Source of the DNA: Pseudomonadota bacterium
GTDB lineage: Bacteria > Pseudomonadota > Gammaproteobacteria > Steroidobacterales > Steroidobacteraceae
Length of the DNA: 64,000 nucleotides
Assembly: GCA_021792755.1 (NCBI GenBank)
Contig: JAJYUA010000001.1
Location: 124,001 to 188,000 of the forward strand
Direction of reading: 5' to 3'
The number at the start of each line of letters is the position of its first letter. Positions within the stretch are counted from its first letter, which is position 1. Both the position numbers and the translations under genes were made by a program. Under the pieces are notes generated by a model. The model was not told the DNA's origin. It saw nothing but the letters and a program-made list of their open reading frames with translations, and ran no database searches. Below, piece by piece: positions 25,747-39,855 of this stretch.

Positions 25747-26351
25747 GCGACCGTGCTCTTGCGCGCGCGCCCTGCATCTGCCCGAGGGGCGATCGCCTGG
25801 AACGTCGACCGGATCAGCTCATCGACGAGCGGCGGGGGCGCTTCCCGCCGTTTGAGATGAGGCTTCACCGCCGCCAGCGGCACCTCCAACAGCACGAACG
25901 CCGCGCGCCGCATCTGTCCCGAACCGGTCGCGCCAAAGGCCAGGCGCGCAAAGCGAGTCAGCGCATCCTTCACACGCTCGGCCTGCTCACGGACGCCTTT
26001 GCGCAAGGCGCTGGGCCAGTCCCCGGCGACGAAATCTTCCCGGCTGTAAAGGAGCAGAAGGCAGGCGTCATCCAGGTGTTCACGCGCCCAGGCTGGAGTG
26101 TGCAGGGCGGCGCCGAGGCCGTCATCGGCATCGATGGCGGCCATGAAACCTTCCTGATAGGCGACGGCCGATTGCAGCCACAACTCACCGAGAAGTGCGT
26201 CGCGGGATGCAAAGCGATAATAGAAGGAACCCTTCGGCGCCTTGAGCCGCTGCGTCACCGAGTCGACGGTGACCATCGCCGGGCCCCGCTCGATCACAAG
26301 CTGGCGGGCAGCAGCGAGAAACTGGGCGTTGTCGAAAGCGGAGCGTGCCAT
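25743..26351 (-). CDS. TetR-family transcriptional regulator
   Basis: Complete TetR regulator of 202 residues: HTH at residues about 10-55 (AARQLVIERGPAMVTVDSVT then LKAPKGSFYYRFASRDALL) and an alpha-helical ligand-binding domain. It is divergent from the flavin-oxidase-like gene, with a palindromic operator between them, so it probably represses that gene and itself. It runs straight into the truncated tetR gene downstream. Confidence 0.88.
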   Translation of the reverse strand: MARSAFDNAQFLAAARQLVIERGPAMVTVDSVTQRLKAPKGSFYYRFASRDALLGELWLQSAVAYQEGFMAAIDADDGLGAALHTPAWAREHLDDACLLLLYSREDFVAGDWPSALRKGVREQAERVKDALTRFARLAFGATGSGQMRRAAFVLLEVPLAAVKPHLKRREAPPPLVDELIRSTFQAIAPRADAGRARKSTVA

Positions 26352-26357
26352 GATATG

Positions 26358-26378
26358 TAGACTAACAGGTCTAGACCT
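26358..26378. promoter_or_regulatory. TetR operator candidate
   Basis: Between the divergent tetR and oxidase-like genes lie overlapping inverted repeats: TAGAC (26358-26362) with GTCTA (26369-26373), and the perfect 12-bp palindrome AGGTCTAGACCT (26367-26378). Dyads of TAGAC/GTCTA spacing are typical TetR-family operators. A TATAAG box follows at about 26394 and could serve the plus-strand gene. Confidence 0.6.
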
Positions 26379-26429
26379 AGCGGGCTATATCTGCTATAAG
26401 AGCAGCTCACTCGGGCACTGGATACGTGG

Positions 26430-26936
26430 ATGATGCGGGCAGACGGCGAGAAGGCGCTGGAGGTGGGTCGGCTTCTGGCCGGTGCGGCCCAGGTGGTGGC
26501 TGACGTGCATTATTGCTGGCTCATCGTTCCATCCGGTGAGGGGATGCCGTCGGCGCGTCCGATGGGGCGTCTGATAGGAGAGCTTGGAAACGCCGACTGG
26601 GTGATCCGTTTCGTGGTGGACGCTGGGTCGCGCAAGGTTGCAGCTTTGCGCCGCACGGGCATCCTCGCCCTGACATTCCAGAAAGGGGCGGACGACGCCT
26701 TCGTGCTGCTCGCCGGCAATGCCACGCTCCTGAGCGAGCCTGCCGATGTCCGCAGGCATTGGCGGAGCCGGTTCAGCGCCTATTTTCCGACCGCGGAGGA
26801 TCAGGCGAGGGCAGCATTCATCGAAATGCGGGTTGCGCGCATGGAGCTCTGGATCCGCGGCGTCACGCCGGAGCCTTTTGGCACGCGTCCGACGACTCTC
26901 GAACGCGGCGCCGATGGCGCCTGGCGGTTGCCGTGA
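26430..26936 (+). CDS. pyridoxamine 5'-phosphate oxidase-like (FMN-binding split-barrel) protein
   Basis: Protein of 168 residues of the general-stress-protein-26 / PNPOx-like type. Visible strands include YCWLIVPSGEGMPSARPMG, WVIRFVVDAGSRKVAALRR, LALTFQKGADDAFVLLAGNA and WRSRFSAYFP, then MRVARMELWIRGV, in family order. It likely binds FMN or F420-like cofactors; the substrate is unknown. Two in-frame ATGs (26430, 26433). Divergent from tetR, suggesting induction by a toxic ligand. It is the gene closest to the right end of element 2. Confidence 0.8.
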   Translation: MMRADGEKALEVGRLLAGAAQVVADVHYCWLIVPSGEGMPSARPMGRLIGELGNADWVIRFVVDAGSRKVAALRRTGILALTFQKGADDAFVLLAGNATLLSEPADVRRHWRSRFSAYFPTAEDQARAAFIEMRVARMELWIRGVTPEPFGTRPTTLERGADGAWRLP

Positions 26937-26998
26937 GTTGCACGTAGTGCAGGCACCCGGCTAGCTATAGCTATGCCGTGACCAGAGTAATTGCTCAG

Positions 26999-27043
26999 GA
27001 AACGACTTTATTCCCGAGGATACGACTTTAATTACATGCCACA
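26999..27043 (+). repeat. Tn7-like right end of element 2: two 20-bp sites plus CCACA terminus
   Basis: Two direct repeats, starting at 26999 (GAAACGACTTTATTCCCGAG) and 27019 (GATACGACTTTAATTACATG), are in exact 20-bp phase and are followed by CCACA at 27039-27043. Further inward copies, if any, are degenerate. The end faces glmS, as the right end does in Tn7. Confidence 0.7.
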
Positions 27044-27106
27044 AAAATGTCCGTCTCTACCGGCGCGTCATTCCACCGTGACGCTCTTCGCGAGGTTCCT
27101 CGGCTG
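27044..27106. other. attTn7: insertion point and glmS 3' recognition region
   Basis: Candidate target duplication AAAAT (27044-27048) is followed by 19 bases and then the glmS stop codon (27068-27070). In Tn7 the protein TnsD/TniQ binds the last codons of glmS and directs insertion about 25 bases past the stop. Both tandem ends here sit at that distance: 24 bases for element 2, and about 25 for element 1 if element 2 is removed. Confidence 0.75.
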
Positions 27107-28900
27107 ATCGACGTCCGTGCCCTTGAGCACGGCGACGTGGTAGGCGAGCAGCTGCAGCGGTACCGTGTAGATGGCGGGTGCCTGGAACCAGGTCACGTGC
27201 TTCGGCATCTCGATCACGGTGACGCCGTCGCTCGCCCGGATCCCCGACTCCGGGTCGGCGAACACGACGAGTTCCCCGCCGCGGGCACGGACCTCCATGA
27301 GGTTGGATTTGAGCTTCTCCAGCAGATCGTTGTTCGGCGCCACCGCGATCACCGGCATGTCGACATCCACCAACGCCAGCGGCCCGTGCTTGAGCTCGCC
27401 CGCGGGATAGCTCTCGGCGTGGATGTAGGAGATTTCCTTGAGCTTCAGCGCGCCTTCCATGGCGATGGGATACAGCGCTCCGCGGCCGAGGAACAGCGCA
27501 TGGCGCTTGTCGGCGAAACGCTCTGCGAGCCGGTGGATGACGGGGTCGAGGGTGAGCGCCTTTTCGATGAGGCCCGGCAGTTCCACGAGGCGCGTCACCA
27601 GGCCATGCTCGCGCTCGGCGTCGGCGCCGTGGTGGCGGGCGAGCGCGACGGTCAGCATGGACAGCGCGGCGAGCTGGGTCGTGAACGCCTTGGTCGAGGC
27701 TACGCCGATCTCGGGGCCGGCGCGGGTCAGCATGACCAGCTCCGACTCGCGCACCAGCGAGCTTTCCGGCGCGTTGCAGATGGCAAGCGCGGACAGATAG
27801 CCCGATTGCCTGGCGAGGCGCAGCGCCGCGAGCGTGTCCGCGGTCTCGCCCGACTGGGAGATGGTGACGAACAGCGAGTTGGGCGGCACCAGCGGGTTGC
27901 GGTAGCGATATTCGCTGGCGATGTCGACGGCGCAGGGTATACGGCAGATCTGCTCGATGAAGTAGCGGGCCACGCAGGCCGCGTGGAAGCTGGTCCCGCA
28001 CGCCACGATGTGCACTCCGGCGACCCGCTTGAACACGTCGGTCGCGGCCGGGCCGAAAGCGGCCTCGAAGAGCCTGCCGTTGGCCACGCGCTCGGCCAGG
28101 GTGTCGGCGAGGGCCCGCGGCTGCTCGTGGATCTCCTTCAGCATGAAATGGCGGAACGGCCCCTTCTCGGCGCCATCGGCGCTGAGCTCGCTCTCGCGCA
28201 CCGGCCGATCGGCGATGTTGCCGTCGCGGTCGATGACGCGCACCGCCTTGCGGCGGATTTCCGCGACATCGCCCTCCTCGAGGAACTGGAATCGCCGCGT
28301 CACCGGCAGCAGCGCCGCGACGTCGGAGGCGACGAAGTTCTCTTCCAGCCCCAGGCCGATCACGACCGGACAGCCCTCGCGCGCCGCCACCAGGCGCTCG
28401 GGGTCCCGCTCGCTCACCACCGCCAGCGCGTAGGCCCCTTCGAGCTCCGCCACGGTGGCGCGCACGGCCTTGAACAGATCGCCCAGCGTGTCGAGGTGGT
28501 AATGGATGCGGTGCGCGACGACCTCGGTGTCGGTCTCGGACTCAAAGCGGTAGCCGCGGCGCTTCAGGTCCTCGCGCAGATCCTCGTGGTTCTCGATGAT
28601 GCCGTTGTGGACGATGGCGAGGCCCCCGAGAGAGACATGGGGGTGGGCATTACGCTCGCTGGGCACCCCGTGGGTCGCCCAACGGGTGTGGGCGATGCCG
28701 ACGTGGCCCGCCACCGGGGTGCTCTCGAGCGCCTCCTCGAGCACCCTGACCTTGCCGACGGTGCGCAGGCGGGCGAGCCTGCCGGACTCGATCACCGCGA
28801 GGCCTGCCGAGTCGTAGCCGCGGTACTCCAGCCGGCGCAGGCCTTCCATCAGGATGGGGACGATGTTCCGCTCGGCGATCGCTCCGACGATTCCGCACAT
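27068..28900 (-). CDS. glmS: glutamine-fructose-6-phosphate aminotransferase
   Basis: First enzyme of hexosamine synthesis, making glucosamine 6-phosphate from fructose 6-phosphate and glutamine. 610 residues, full length. The N-terminal glutaminase domain starts with the nucleophile cysteine MCGIVGA and contains [16 protein letters not shown]; two SIS sugar-isomerase domains follow ([43 protein letters not shown]). The C-terminus [13 protein letters not shown] is the conserved Tn7 attachment sequence. It lies downstream of the atp operon and glmU on the same strand, separated by the CHAD gene. Confidence 0.98.
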   Translation of the reverse strand: MCGIVGAIAERNIVPILMEGLRRLEYRGYDSAGLAVIESGRLARLRTVGKVRVLEEALESTPVAGHVGIAHTRWATHGVPSERNAHPHVSLGGLAIVHNGIIENHEDLREDLKRRGYRFESETDTEVVAHRIHYHLDTLGDLFKAVRATVAELEGAYALAVVSERDPERLVAAREGCPVVIGLGLEENFVASDVAALLPVTRRFQFLEEGDVAEIRRKAVRVIDRDGNIADRPVRESELSADGAEKGPFRHFMLKEIHEQPRALADTLAERVANGRLFEAAFGPAATDVFKRVAGVHIVACGTSFHAACVARYFIEQICRIPCAVDIASEYRYRNPLVPPNSLFVTISQSGETADTLAALRLARQSGYLSALAICNAPESSLVRESELVMLTRAGPEIGVASTKAFTTQLAALSMLTVALARHHGADAEREHGLVTRLVELPGLIEKALTLDPVIHRLAERFADKRHALFLGRGALYPIAMEGALKLKEISYIHAESYPAGELKHGPLALVDVDMPVIAVAPNNDLLEKLKSNLMEVRARGGELVVFADPESGIRASDGVTVIEMPKHVTWFQAPAIYTVPLQLLAYHVAVLKGTDVDQPRNLAKSVTVE

Positions 28901-29060
28901 ACTGGGCAGCTCTTACCGCTCGAAAAGGCGCAGTTTGCCTGATTCTGCGGCCGCAAGGCGAGGCGCAGCGCTGCGGAACGTGAAACTGTGCTCGAGCGGC
29001 GACGCACGCTGCGGTGGCTGCGGATGGACCGAGGGACGAGCCGCGCCGTAGCCTACCCGT

Positions 29061-30044
29061 ATGACCAAGTTGCACCGGCGCGAGGCGGGCACACAGGCCG
29101 CTCGGCGGATCGCCTGCGCGCAGATCACCGACGCGCTGCGCGCGCTCGAGCGCCGGCCCTTGTCGGATGGAGACGTGCATTCGGCCCGCAAGAGCCTGAA
29201 AAAAGCCCGCGCCATGCTTCGCCTGCTGCGCCCGTCGATCGGCGATCGGGCGTATCGCAGGGAAAACACCCTCCTGCGCGACGCCGCCCGTCCGCTGAGC
29301 GCGGTGCGCGACGCCAAAGTGCTCCTGCAGAGGCTCGAGCGCCTGCAGCGCTGCTTGCGGGCTCGGGGCGGCCCTTCGCCGCCGGTGGAGCTTCAACGTA
29401 TACTGCGCCGTGAGCGCATCGACCTGCGGCGCAAACTGTCGCGAGACTCCAAGCCGTTCGCCGGACAGCTCGAGGTGCTGCGCGAAGGGCGAGGCCGCGC
29501 GAGGCGGTGGCGCGTGGGGCGGAAGGGTTGGTCCCTATTGGGCGCGGGACTTGCGCGCGTTTACACTCAGGCCCGCCGGGCGCGCTCCCGCGCCGAGGCC
29601 GATCAGACCGCCGAGACTCTGCACGAGTGGCGCAAGCAGACCAAGTACCTCTGGCACCTGCTGCAGGTCCTCGAGCCTCTGGGCGCCCCGGTCGGACGGC
29701 TGGCGCAGACGGCGCACGGCATCGCAGACGCGCTCGGCGAGGATCACGATCTCTGGGTCCTTCGCGCCAGGATCGCAACGGGCGTAGCCGCGCGCGCCGG
29801 CCGCCGCAGACTGCTCTCACTGATCGAGCGCCGCTCGACTCAGCTCAGGGCGCGGGCCTTCGCCCTGGGGCGTCGACTGTACGCCGACTCCGGGCCGGCC
29901 TTCGAGGCGCGCCTGCACGCGCTCTGGCGGGCCTGGCGGCGCAAGCCGCACGCCCGCACAGCCGCAGGAGAACTCAGGTCTTCGTCTGCTTCACGGGCCG
30001 GGTCCACCCCTCGACCGTCGTCTGGCGGGCGCGGGCAACGGTGA
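29061..30044 (+). CDS. CHAD-domain protein
   Basis: Alpha-helical protein of 327 residues with conserved histidines in the CHAD pattern: DVHSARKSLKKARAMLRLLR near residue 37 and LHEWRKQTKYLWHLLQVLEPLG near 190, then DALGEDHDLWVLR. CHAD domains bind polyphosphate and associate with polyphosphate granules. The basic tail after about residue 300 (SSSASRAGSTPRPSSGGRG) overlaps the 3' end of glmU on the other strand by 71 bases. Inserted between glmU and glmS in opposite orientation; ATG at 29061. Confidence 0.85.
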   Translation: MTKLHRREAGTQAARRIACAQITDALRALERRPLSDGDVHSARKSLKKARAMLRLLRPSIGDRAYRRENTLLRDAARPLSAVRDAKVLLQRLERLQRCLRARGGPSPPVELQRILRRERIDLRRKLSRDSKPFAGQLEVLREGRGRARRWRVGRKGWSLLGAGLARVYTQARRARSRAEADQTAETLHEWRKQTKYLWHLLQVLEPLGAPVGRLAQTAHGIADALGEDHDLWVLRARIATGVAARAGRRRLLSLIERRSTQLRARAFALGRRLYADSGPAFEARLHALWRAWRRKPHARTAAGELRSSSASRAGSTPRPSSGGRGQR

Positions 30045-31368
30045 GCTTGCCGGCAGGGACCTCCCCGGCCACCGTGGAGCCGGCGGCGATCGTGGCTCCC
30101 TCGCCCACGGTGATCGGCGCGACCAGCACGCTGTTGGACCCGGTATGGACATCGTCCCGGATGACGGTGCGGTGCTTGTTGGCGCCGTCGTAATTGGCGA
30201 TGATGGTGCCGGCGCCGATGTTGACGCGCGCGCCGACTTCAGCATCGCCGACATAGGAGAGGTGGTTGGCCTTGGACTGCTCTCCCAGGGAGGCATTCTT
30301 GACCTCGACGAAATTGCCGATGTGCACTCCATCGGCCAGAGTGGCGGTCGGGCGCATGCGCGCGAACGGCCCGATCCGGGCGGAGGCGCCGATCGCCGCG
30401 CCGTCGAGCACGCAGAAGGGGAAGATCTCGGTGTCATCGCCGATCTCGCTGTCGCGGATGACGCAGCCGGGGCCGATGCGCACGCGGTCCCCGAGCTTCA
30501 CGTGTCCTTCCAACACGACATTGACGTCGATGAAGACATCGGCGCCGTGCGTCACCCGGCCGCGCACATCGAGCCGCGCCGGATCCGCGACAGTCACCCC
30601 GCCCAGCATCAGACCGCGTGCGGCGGTGTGCCGGCACACCGCCTCCAGAGAGGCGAGCTGAGCCTTGTCGTTGACACCCAGTGCCTCGATCGGATCGGCG
30701 ATCAAGAGGGGACTGACCGTGACGCCCTGCCCGACCGCCATCCCGACGATGTCGGTCAGGTAGTACTCTCCCTGGGTGTTGTCGTTGCCGAGGCCTGCGA
30801 GCCAGGCCTTGAGCAGCCGGGCCGGCGCGGCCAGCACCCCCGTGTTGCACTCGCTCAGGGCAAGCTCGGCGGCCGAGGCGTCCTTTTGCTCCACGATGCG
30901 CGCGACGTGGCCGGCCGGATCGCGGACGATCCGGCCATAACCTTCGGGGCTCTCCGGCCGCATGGTAAGCAGCGCCAAGTGTCCGCGACGGCCGAGGGCG
31001 ATCAGCCGCGAGAGCGTGTCCGGGCCGAGCAGCGGCACGTCGCCGTAGAGGACGAGCACGAGATGATCGTCCGGAACGTGCGGCATCGCCTGCAGCACCG
31101 CGTGACCGGTGCCCAGGCGCTCGGCTTGCTCGACCCACCTCACCGGCTCGGCGGACAGCGCCTCTCGCACCCGCTCGCCGCCATGGCCGTATACGACCTC
31201 GATCGCCTCCGGGCGCAGCGCGCGGGCGGTGTCGATGACGTGCTTGAGCAGCGGCCGCCCGGCGAGCAGCTGCAGCACCTTCGGCAGGCGGGATTTCATC
31301 CGCCTGCCCTCGCCGGCGGCGAGGATCACGACCGAAAGAGGCGGCGGGGCGGAGGTCGATCGGCTCAT
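29974..31368 (-). CDS. glmU: bifunctional UDP-N-acetylglucosamine pyrophosphorylase / glucosamine-1-phosphate N-acetyltransferase
   Basis: Makes UDP-GlcNAc for peptidoglycan and LPS. About 464 residues. The N-terminal nucleotidyltransferase domain shows VVILAAGEGRRMKSRLPKVL and LVLYGDVPLL; the C-terminal left-handed beta-helix has hexapeptide repeats (GDRVRIGPGCVIRDSEIGDD ... GAGTIIANYDGANKHRT). ATG at 31368 is preferred; a GTG at 31386 is in frame. It lies 32 bases downstream of atpC and is likely co-transcribed, followed by glmS after the CHAD insertion. Confidence 0.97.
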   Translation of the reverse strand: MSRSTSAPPPLSVVILAAGEGRRMKSRLPKVLQLLAGRPLLKHVIDTARALRPEAIEVVYGHGGERVREALSAEPVRWVEQAERLGTGHAVLQAMPHVPDDHLVLVLYGDVPLLGPDTLSRLIALGRRGHLALLTMRPESPEGYGRIVRDPAGHVARIVEQKDASAAELALSECNTGVLAAPARLLKAWLAGLGNDNTQGEYYLTDIVGMAVGQGVTVSPLLIADPIEALGVNDKAQLASLEAVCRHTAARGLMLGGVTVADPARLDVRGRVTHGADVFIDVNVVLEGHVKLGDRVRIGPGCVIRDSEIGDDTEIFPFCVLDGAAIGASARIGPFARMRPTATLADGVHIGNFVEVKNASLGEQSKANHLSYVGDAEVGARVNIGAGTIIANYDGANKHRTVIRDDVHTGSNSVLVAPITVGEGATIAAGSTVAGEVPAGKLTVARARQTTVEGWTRPVKQTKT

Positions 31369-31400
31369 GGCGCCATCACGGTCCACGACGGCTGCCGTGC

Positions 31401-31829
31401 CTAGCTGTGCTGCTTGCGCAGCCGCGCAATGATTTTCAGCTGCGCCGCGGCTCGGGCCAGCTCCGCCAGCGCCTCGGCCTGCGTGATGTGGCCGCTGCGG
31501 TCGTTGAGAGCCTCCTCGGCCCGCTGCTTTGCGGCGAGCGCCGCCGCCTCATCGATGTCCTTGGCGCGCAGCGCCGTATCGGCGAGCACCGTGACCTTGG
31601 TGGGCTGTACCTCTATGGCGCCGCCGCCGACGAAGAAGAACTGCTCGGTCCCGTCCGGCAGGTGAACCCGCACCTCGCCCGGCTTGAGCATCGAGAGCAG
31701 CGGCGCGTGCCTCGGCGCCACGCCGATATCCCCCTGGGAGGCCGGCGCGACCACCAGGGTCGCCGGGCCGCAGAAGATCTCGCCCTCGGCGCTGACGATC
31801 TCGACTTGAATGGTGTGTCGTTCGGCCAT
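31401..31829 (-). CDS. atpC: ATP synthase F1 subunit epsilon
   Basis: Central-stalk regulatory subunit, 142 residues. N-terminal beta-sandwich (QVEIVSAEGEIFCGPATLVV, GDIGVAPRHAPLLSMLKPGEV) and a C-terminal helical hairpin (DEAAALAAKQRAEEALND) that can inhibit ATP hydrolysis. Last gene of the atp operon, 13 bases after atpD. Confidence 0.97.
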   Translation of the reverse strand: MAERHTIQVEIVSAEGEIFCGPATLVVAPASQGDIGVAPRHAPLLSMLKPGEVRVHLPDGTEQFFFVGGGAIEVQPTKVTVLADTALRAKDIDEAAALAAKQRAEEALNDRSGHITQAEALAELARAAAQLKIIARLRKQHS

Positions 31830-31842
31830 CCGGGTGTTCCTA

Positions 31843-34157
<2,315 letters not shown>

Positions 34158-34167
34158 GGGCTTGCCT

Positions 34168-35709
<1,542 letters not shown>

Positions 35710-35820
35710 GTATGCCTCATGCGCCTCGCGCAGGTTTCAACGGGATTCGCGCGGACGGAACCCCGACCATGGAGCGGCGCGCAAGGCGCGCCGGGAAGAT
35801 GAAGCCCTTGTGACCGCCGC

Positions 35821-36354
35821 TCATGCCGTCAGCTCGTAAGCGATGCGGTGCAGCCGGGCAAGGAGCGAGCCGTCGATCACCAGATCGCCGGCGCGCAGCA
35901 CCGCCCCGCCGATGAGCTGCGGGTCCGTGGCGCATTGCAGCCGCACCGTGCGCTTCAGCCTGCGCTCGAGCGCGGCGCAGAGCTCCCCGCGCTGCGCCGC
36001 GCTGAGCGGCACGGCGGAAGTCACCGCGACATCGATGGTCCCCTCGGCTTCGGCCTTGAGCTGCTCGAAGCGCTTGGCGATTGCCGGCAGGCAGTCGAGG
36101 CGGCGATTGTCCGCGAGCAGGCGGATGAAGTTGCGCCCGTGCTCGTCGAGCCCGCCTCCGGCCACATCGATCACCAGATCGGCGAGCTGCCCGGGCAAAA
36201 CCCGGGGGTTGCCGAGCAGCCTGCCGACCCTCGGGTCCGTCACGACGCCCGCGGCCGCGCGCAGCGCCTGCGCCCAGGGGCCGAGACGTGCCGTGCCCGC
36301 GGCTTCGAAGGCGGCCTTCGCGTAGGGCCGGGCGATGGTGCTTTTGTCAGCCAT
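35821..36354 (-). CDS. atpH: ATP synthase subunit delta
   Basis: Peripheral-stalk subunit joining F1 to the b-dimer, 177 residues. Family pattern: ARPYAKAAFEAA at the N-terminus and the C-terminal LKRTVRLQCATDPQLIGGAVLRAGDLVIDGS signature. The gap to atpA (about 110 bases) is the longest inside the F1 part of the operon. Confidence 0.95.
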   Translation of the reverse strand: MADKSTIARPYAKAAFEAAGTARLGPWAQALRAAAGVVTDPRVGRLLGNPRVLPGQLADLVIDVAGGGLDEHGRNFIRLLADNRRLDCLPAIAKRFEQLKAEAEGTIDVAVTSAVPLSAAQRGELCAALERRLKRTVRLQCATDPQLIGGAVLRAGDLVIDGSLLARLHRIAYELTA

Positions 36355-36365
36355 CGGGTCCCCTG

Positions 36366-36836
36366 CTAGATCTGCGCCGCAAGCTGATCGATCAGCGCCT
36401 CGTGCGCGCGCGGATCGATCTCCCGCTCGAGAAGCTTGGAGGCCGCGGCGACCGCGATCTCGCCGATCTGGCGGCGCAGCTGCTCGCGGGCCTGCGTCGC
36501 CTCGAGCTCGATCTGCTGCTGCGCGGCGTTCAGCACGCGCTGGCCTTCCTGACTGGCGGCGGCTCTGGCTTGCTCGATGATCTCGTTGCCGCGGCGCTGC
36601 GCCTGGTCGATGATGGCGCCGGCCCGCTCGCGTGCCTCCCGCACGATGCTCTCTGCGCCGGCGCGCGCCTGCTTGAGCTCCTCCTCGCCCCTGTCGGCCG
36701 CCGCCAAGCCCTGCGCGATCCTGCGCTCGCGTTCCTGCATCGGGCCGAGAATCATCGGCCAGACGAACTTCATCGTGAACCAGATGAGCGCGGCGAATGC
36801 CAGCATCTGGACGAGGAGCGTCAGATTGATGTGCAC
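36366..36836 (-). CDS. atpF: ATP synthase Fo subunit b
   Basis: Peripheral-stalk membrane subunit, 156 residues: one N-terminal helix (LVQMLAFAALIWFTMKFVW) and a long charged dimerising helix (REARERAGAIIDQAQRRGNE ... REQLRRQIGEIAVAAASKLL). GTG start at 36836, as the frame begins GTG-CAC-ATC and no upstream ATG fits. Confidence 0.96.
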   Translation of the reverse strand: MHINLTLLVQMLAFAALIWFTMKFVWPMILGPMQERERRIAQGLAAADRGEEELKQARAGAESIVREARERAGAIIDQAQRRGNEIIEQARAAASQEGQRVLNAAQQQIELEATQAREQLRRQIGEIAVAAASKLLEREIDPRAHEALIDQLAAQI

Positions 36837-36876
36837 AGTCGCCTCCTTCCGGACAACTCTCTAGCGGCGCGCCGGC

Positions 36877-38525
<1,649 letters not shown>

Positions 38526-38943
38526 CCAAATTCACATTGGCGGAACTCGCCGGGGCGATTTCCGCAAGACCCTATACAGTTGCCGCGCCGCCCTGCCCGT
38601 CCCTGAGGACAGGACACCGTTTCCCAGTCCCGCATCCGACTTCCCGGTTGCCGGTCTCGGAGACCCGCGCAATCCCGCACGGTCGTTCGCTGCTGCGCAG
38701 CTCTGCCGCTGCGCCTCGCCCCCGGCGCCACGCGCCGCGAGCGCTCGGCTCGCGAGCTCGAGGACCCGCCGGGCCGAAGGGCCGCGCGATTATATTGACC
38801 GGCCGGAGGGGAGTCTACTGCACGAGCGTGTGAAATCCCGTGTGAAATCTAGGGATTTCTACCTATCCTCGAAGCGGCGCGAAGGCCCTGGATTTTTGTG
38901 CCGAAACAGAGCAGTGATGGCCGCACCGGCGCCGTAAGTATGA
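38526..38943. other. parB-atpI intergenic leader
   Basis: About 420 bases without a gene. It contains the predicted atp promoter at 38789-38817 and, further upstream on the minus strand, the repeat GTGTGAAATC twice and an inverted repeat GAAATCCC/GGGATTTC at 38832-38859. The operon leader would be about 260 bases. Confidence 0.6.
38789..38817 (-). promoter_or_regulatory. predicted sigma-70 promoter of the atp operon
   Basis: On the minus strand TAGACT (38812-38817, -35) is separated by 17 bases from a perfect TATAAT (38789-38794, -10), reading toward atpI. It is the only good sigma-70 match in the parB-atpI gap. Confidence 0.65.
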
Positions 38944-39855
38944 CTAATTGATGTGTGCGAGAATTCCGTCGAGCTCGTCCAGGCTGTTATAGCTCACCAC
39001 CAGCCTGCCCTTGCCCGCCCCGGTATGATGGATGGCGACTCTGGCGCCGAGCTTCTCTGCGAGCTCCTGCTCCAGGCGGCGTACGTCCGCATCGCGTGGC
39101 GCAGCGGCCTGGGTGTCGCGGTCCCCGTGCTGCTGCATGCGCCGTACCAGCGCCTCGGTTTCCCGGACCGACAGGCCCTTCTTCGCCACGAGCAGCGCGA
39201 TCTCGTTCTGGTGGTGGCGCTGCGAAAGTCCCAGCAGCGCGCGCGCATGGCCCATCTCGATCTGGCGCCGCTCGATGAGCTCGCGGACCTCGGGGCCGAG
39301 CTCCAGCAGTCGCAGCAGGTTGCTCACGCCGGCGCGGGAACGCCCGACCGCGTCGGCCGCCTGCGTGTGGGTGAGGTCGAACTCGCCGATGAGGCGCTGC
39401 AACGCGCGCGCTTCCTCGAGGGGATTGAGGTTCTCCCGCTGGATGTTCTCGATGAGCGCCACGGCGATCGCGGCCTCGTCCGGAATCTGCCGTACGATCG
39501 CGGGAATCTCATCGAGGCCGGCCATCTGCGCGGCGCGCCAGCGGCGCTCGCCGGCGACGATCTCGTAGCGCTGCGGCTGTCCGGGGCCTGAGGCGAGCGG
39601 ACGCACCACGATGGGCTGCACCACGCCCTGGACCTTGATCGAGCCCGCCAGCTCCTCGAGCGTCTCGGGATGCATGTCGAGCCGGGGCTGGTACTTGCCG
39701 CGCTGCAGCACATCGAGCGGCAGCCGGGTCAGCTGCTCGCCCGGCGTGGGACCCCGGGCAGGCGCGTCCTCGCCCGGGGCGGGGCTCGGTGCCGGGCCGC
39801 GGGTGCCGAGCAGATCGGCAAGGCCGCGGCCCAAAGTGGGCTTTTTCTGGCTCAT
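38944..39855 (-). CDS. parB: chromosome-partitioning protein ParB
   Basis: CTP-dependent DNA clamp that loads at parS and spreads, 303 residues. ParB/Srx domain with [20 protein letters not shown] and [42 protein letters not shown], and a C-terminal dimerisation region. Start ATG overlaps the parA stop by four bases (ATGA). I did not find a parS-like 16-mer in the window. Confidence 0.96.
   Translation of the reverse strand: MSQKKPTLGRGLADLLGTRGPAPSPAPGEDAPARGPTPGEQLTRLPLDVLQRGKYQPRLDMHPETLEELAGSIKVQGVVQPIVVRPLASGPGQPQRYEIVAGERRWRAAQMAGLDEIPAIVRQIPDEAAIAVALIENIQRENLNPLEEARALQRLIGEFDLTHTQAADAVGRSRAGVSNLLRLLELGPEVRELIERRQIEMGHARALLGLSQRHHQNEIALLVAKKGLSVRETEALVRRMQQHGDRDTQAAAPRDADVRRLEQELAEKLGARVAIHHTGAGKGRLVVSYNSLDELDGILAHIN

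Larger units (their letters stand above)
23852..27043. mobile_element. Tn7-like cargo-only element (element 2) at attTn7
   Basis: A 3192-bp element with 5'-TGTGG...CCACA-3' ends. The left terminus TGTGGGCCCTAATTAAAGTC and the reverse complement of the right terminus (TGTGG, four different bases, then TAATTAAAGTCGT) align without gaps, and both align with the Tn7 terminus TGTGGGCGGACAATAAAGTC. The right end is 24 bases from the glmS stop codon, the Tn7 insertion position. Inside are a toxin-antitoxin operon, two tetR-type genes and a flavin-oxidase-like gene, but no tnsA, tnsB, tnsC or tniQ. It would have to be mobilised in trans. Confidence 0.75.

Noticed and set aside
27047-28942. Long plus-strand frame of 631 codons
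   Set aside because: It is entirely antisense to glmS, whose conserved motifs and length are unmistakable; the frame is a product of high GC content.
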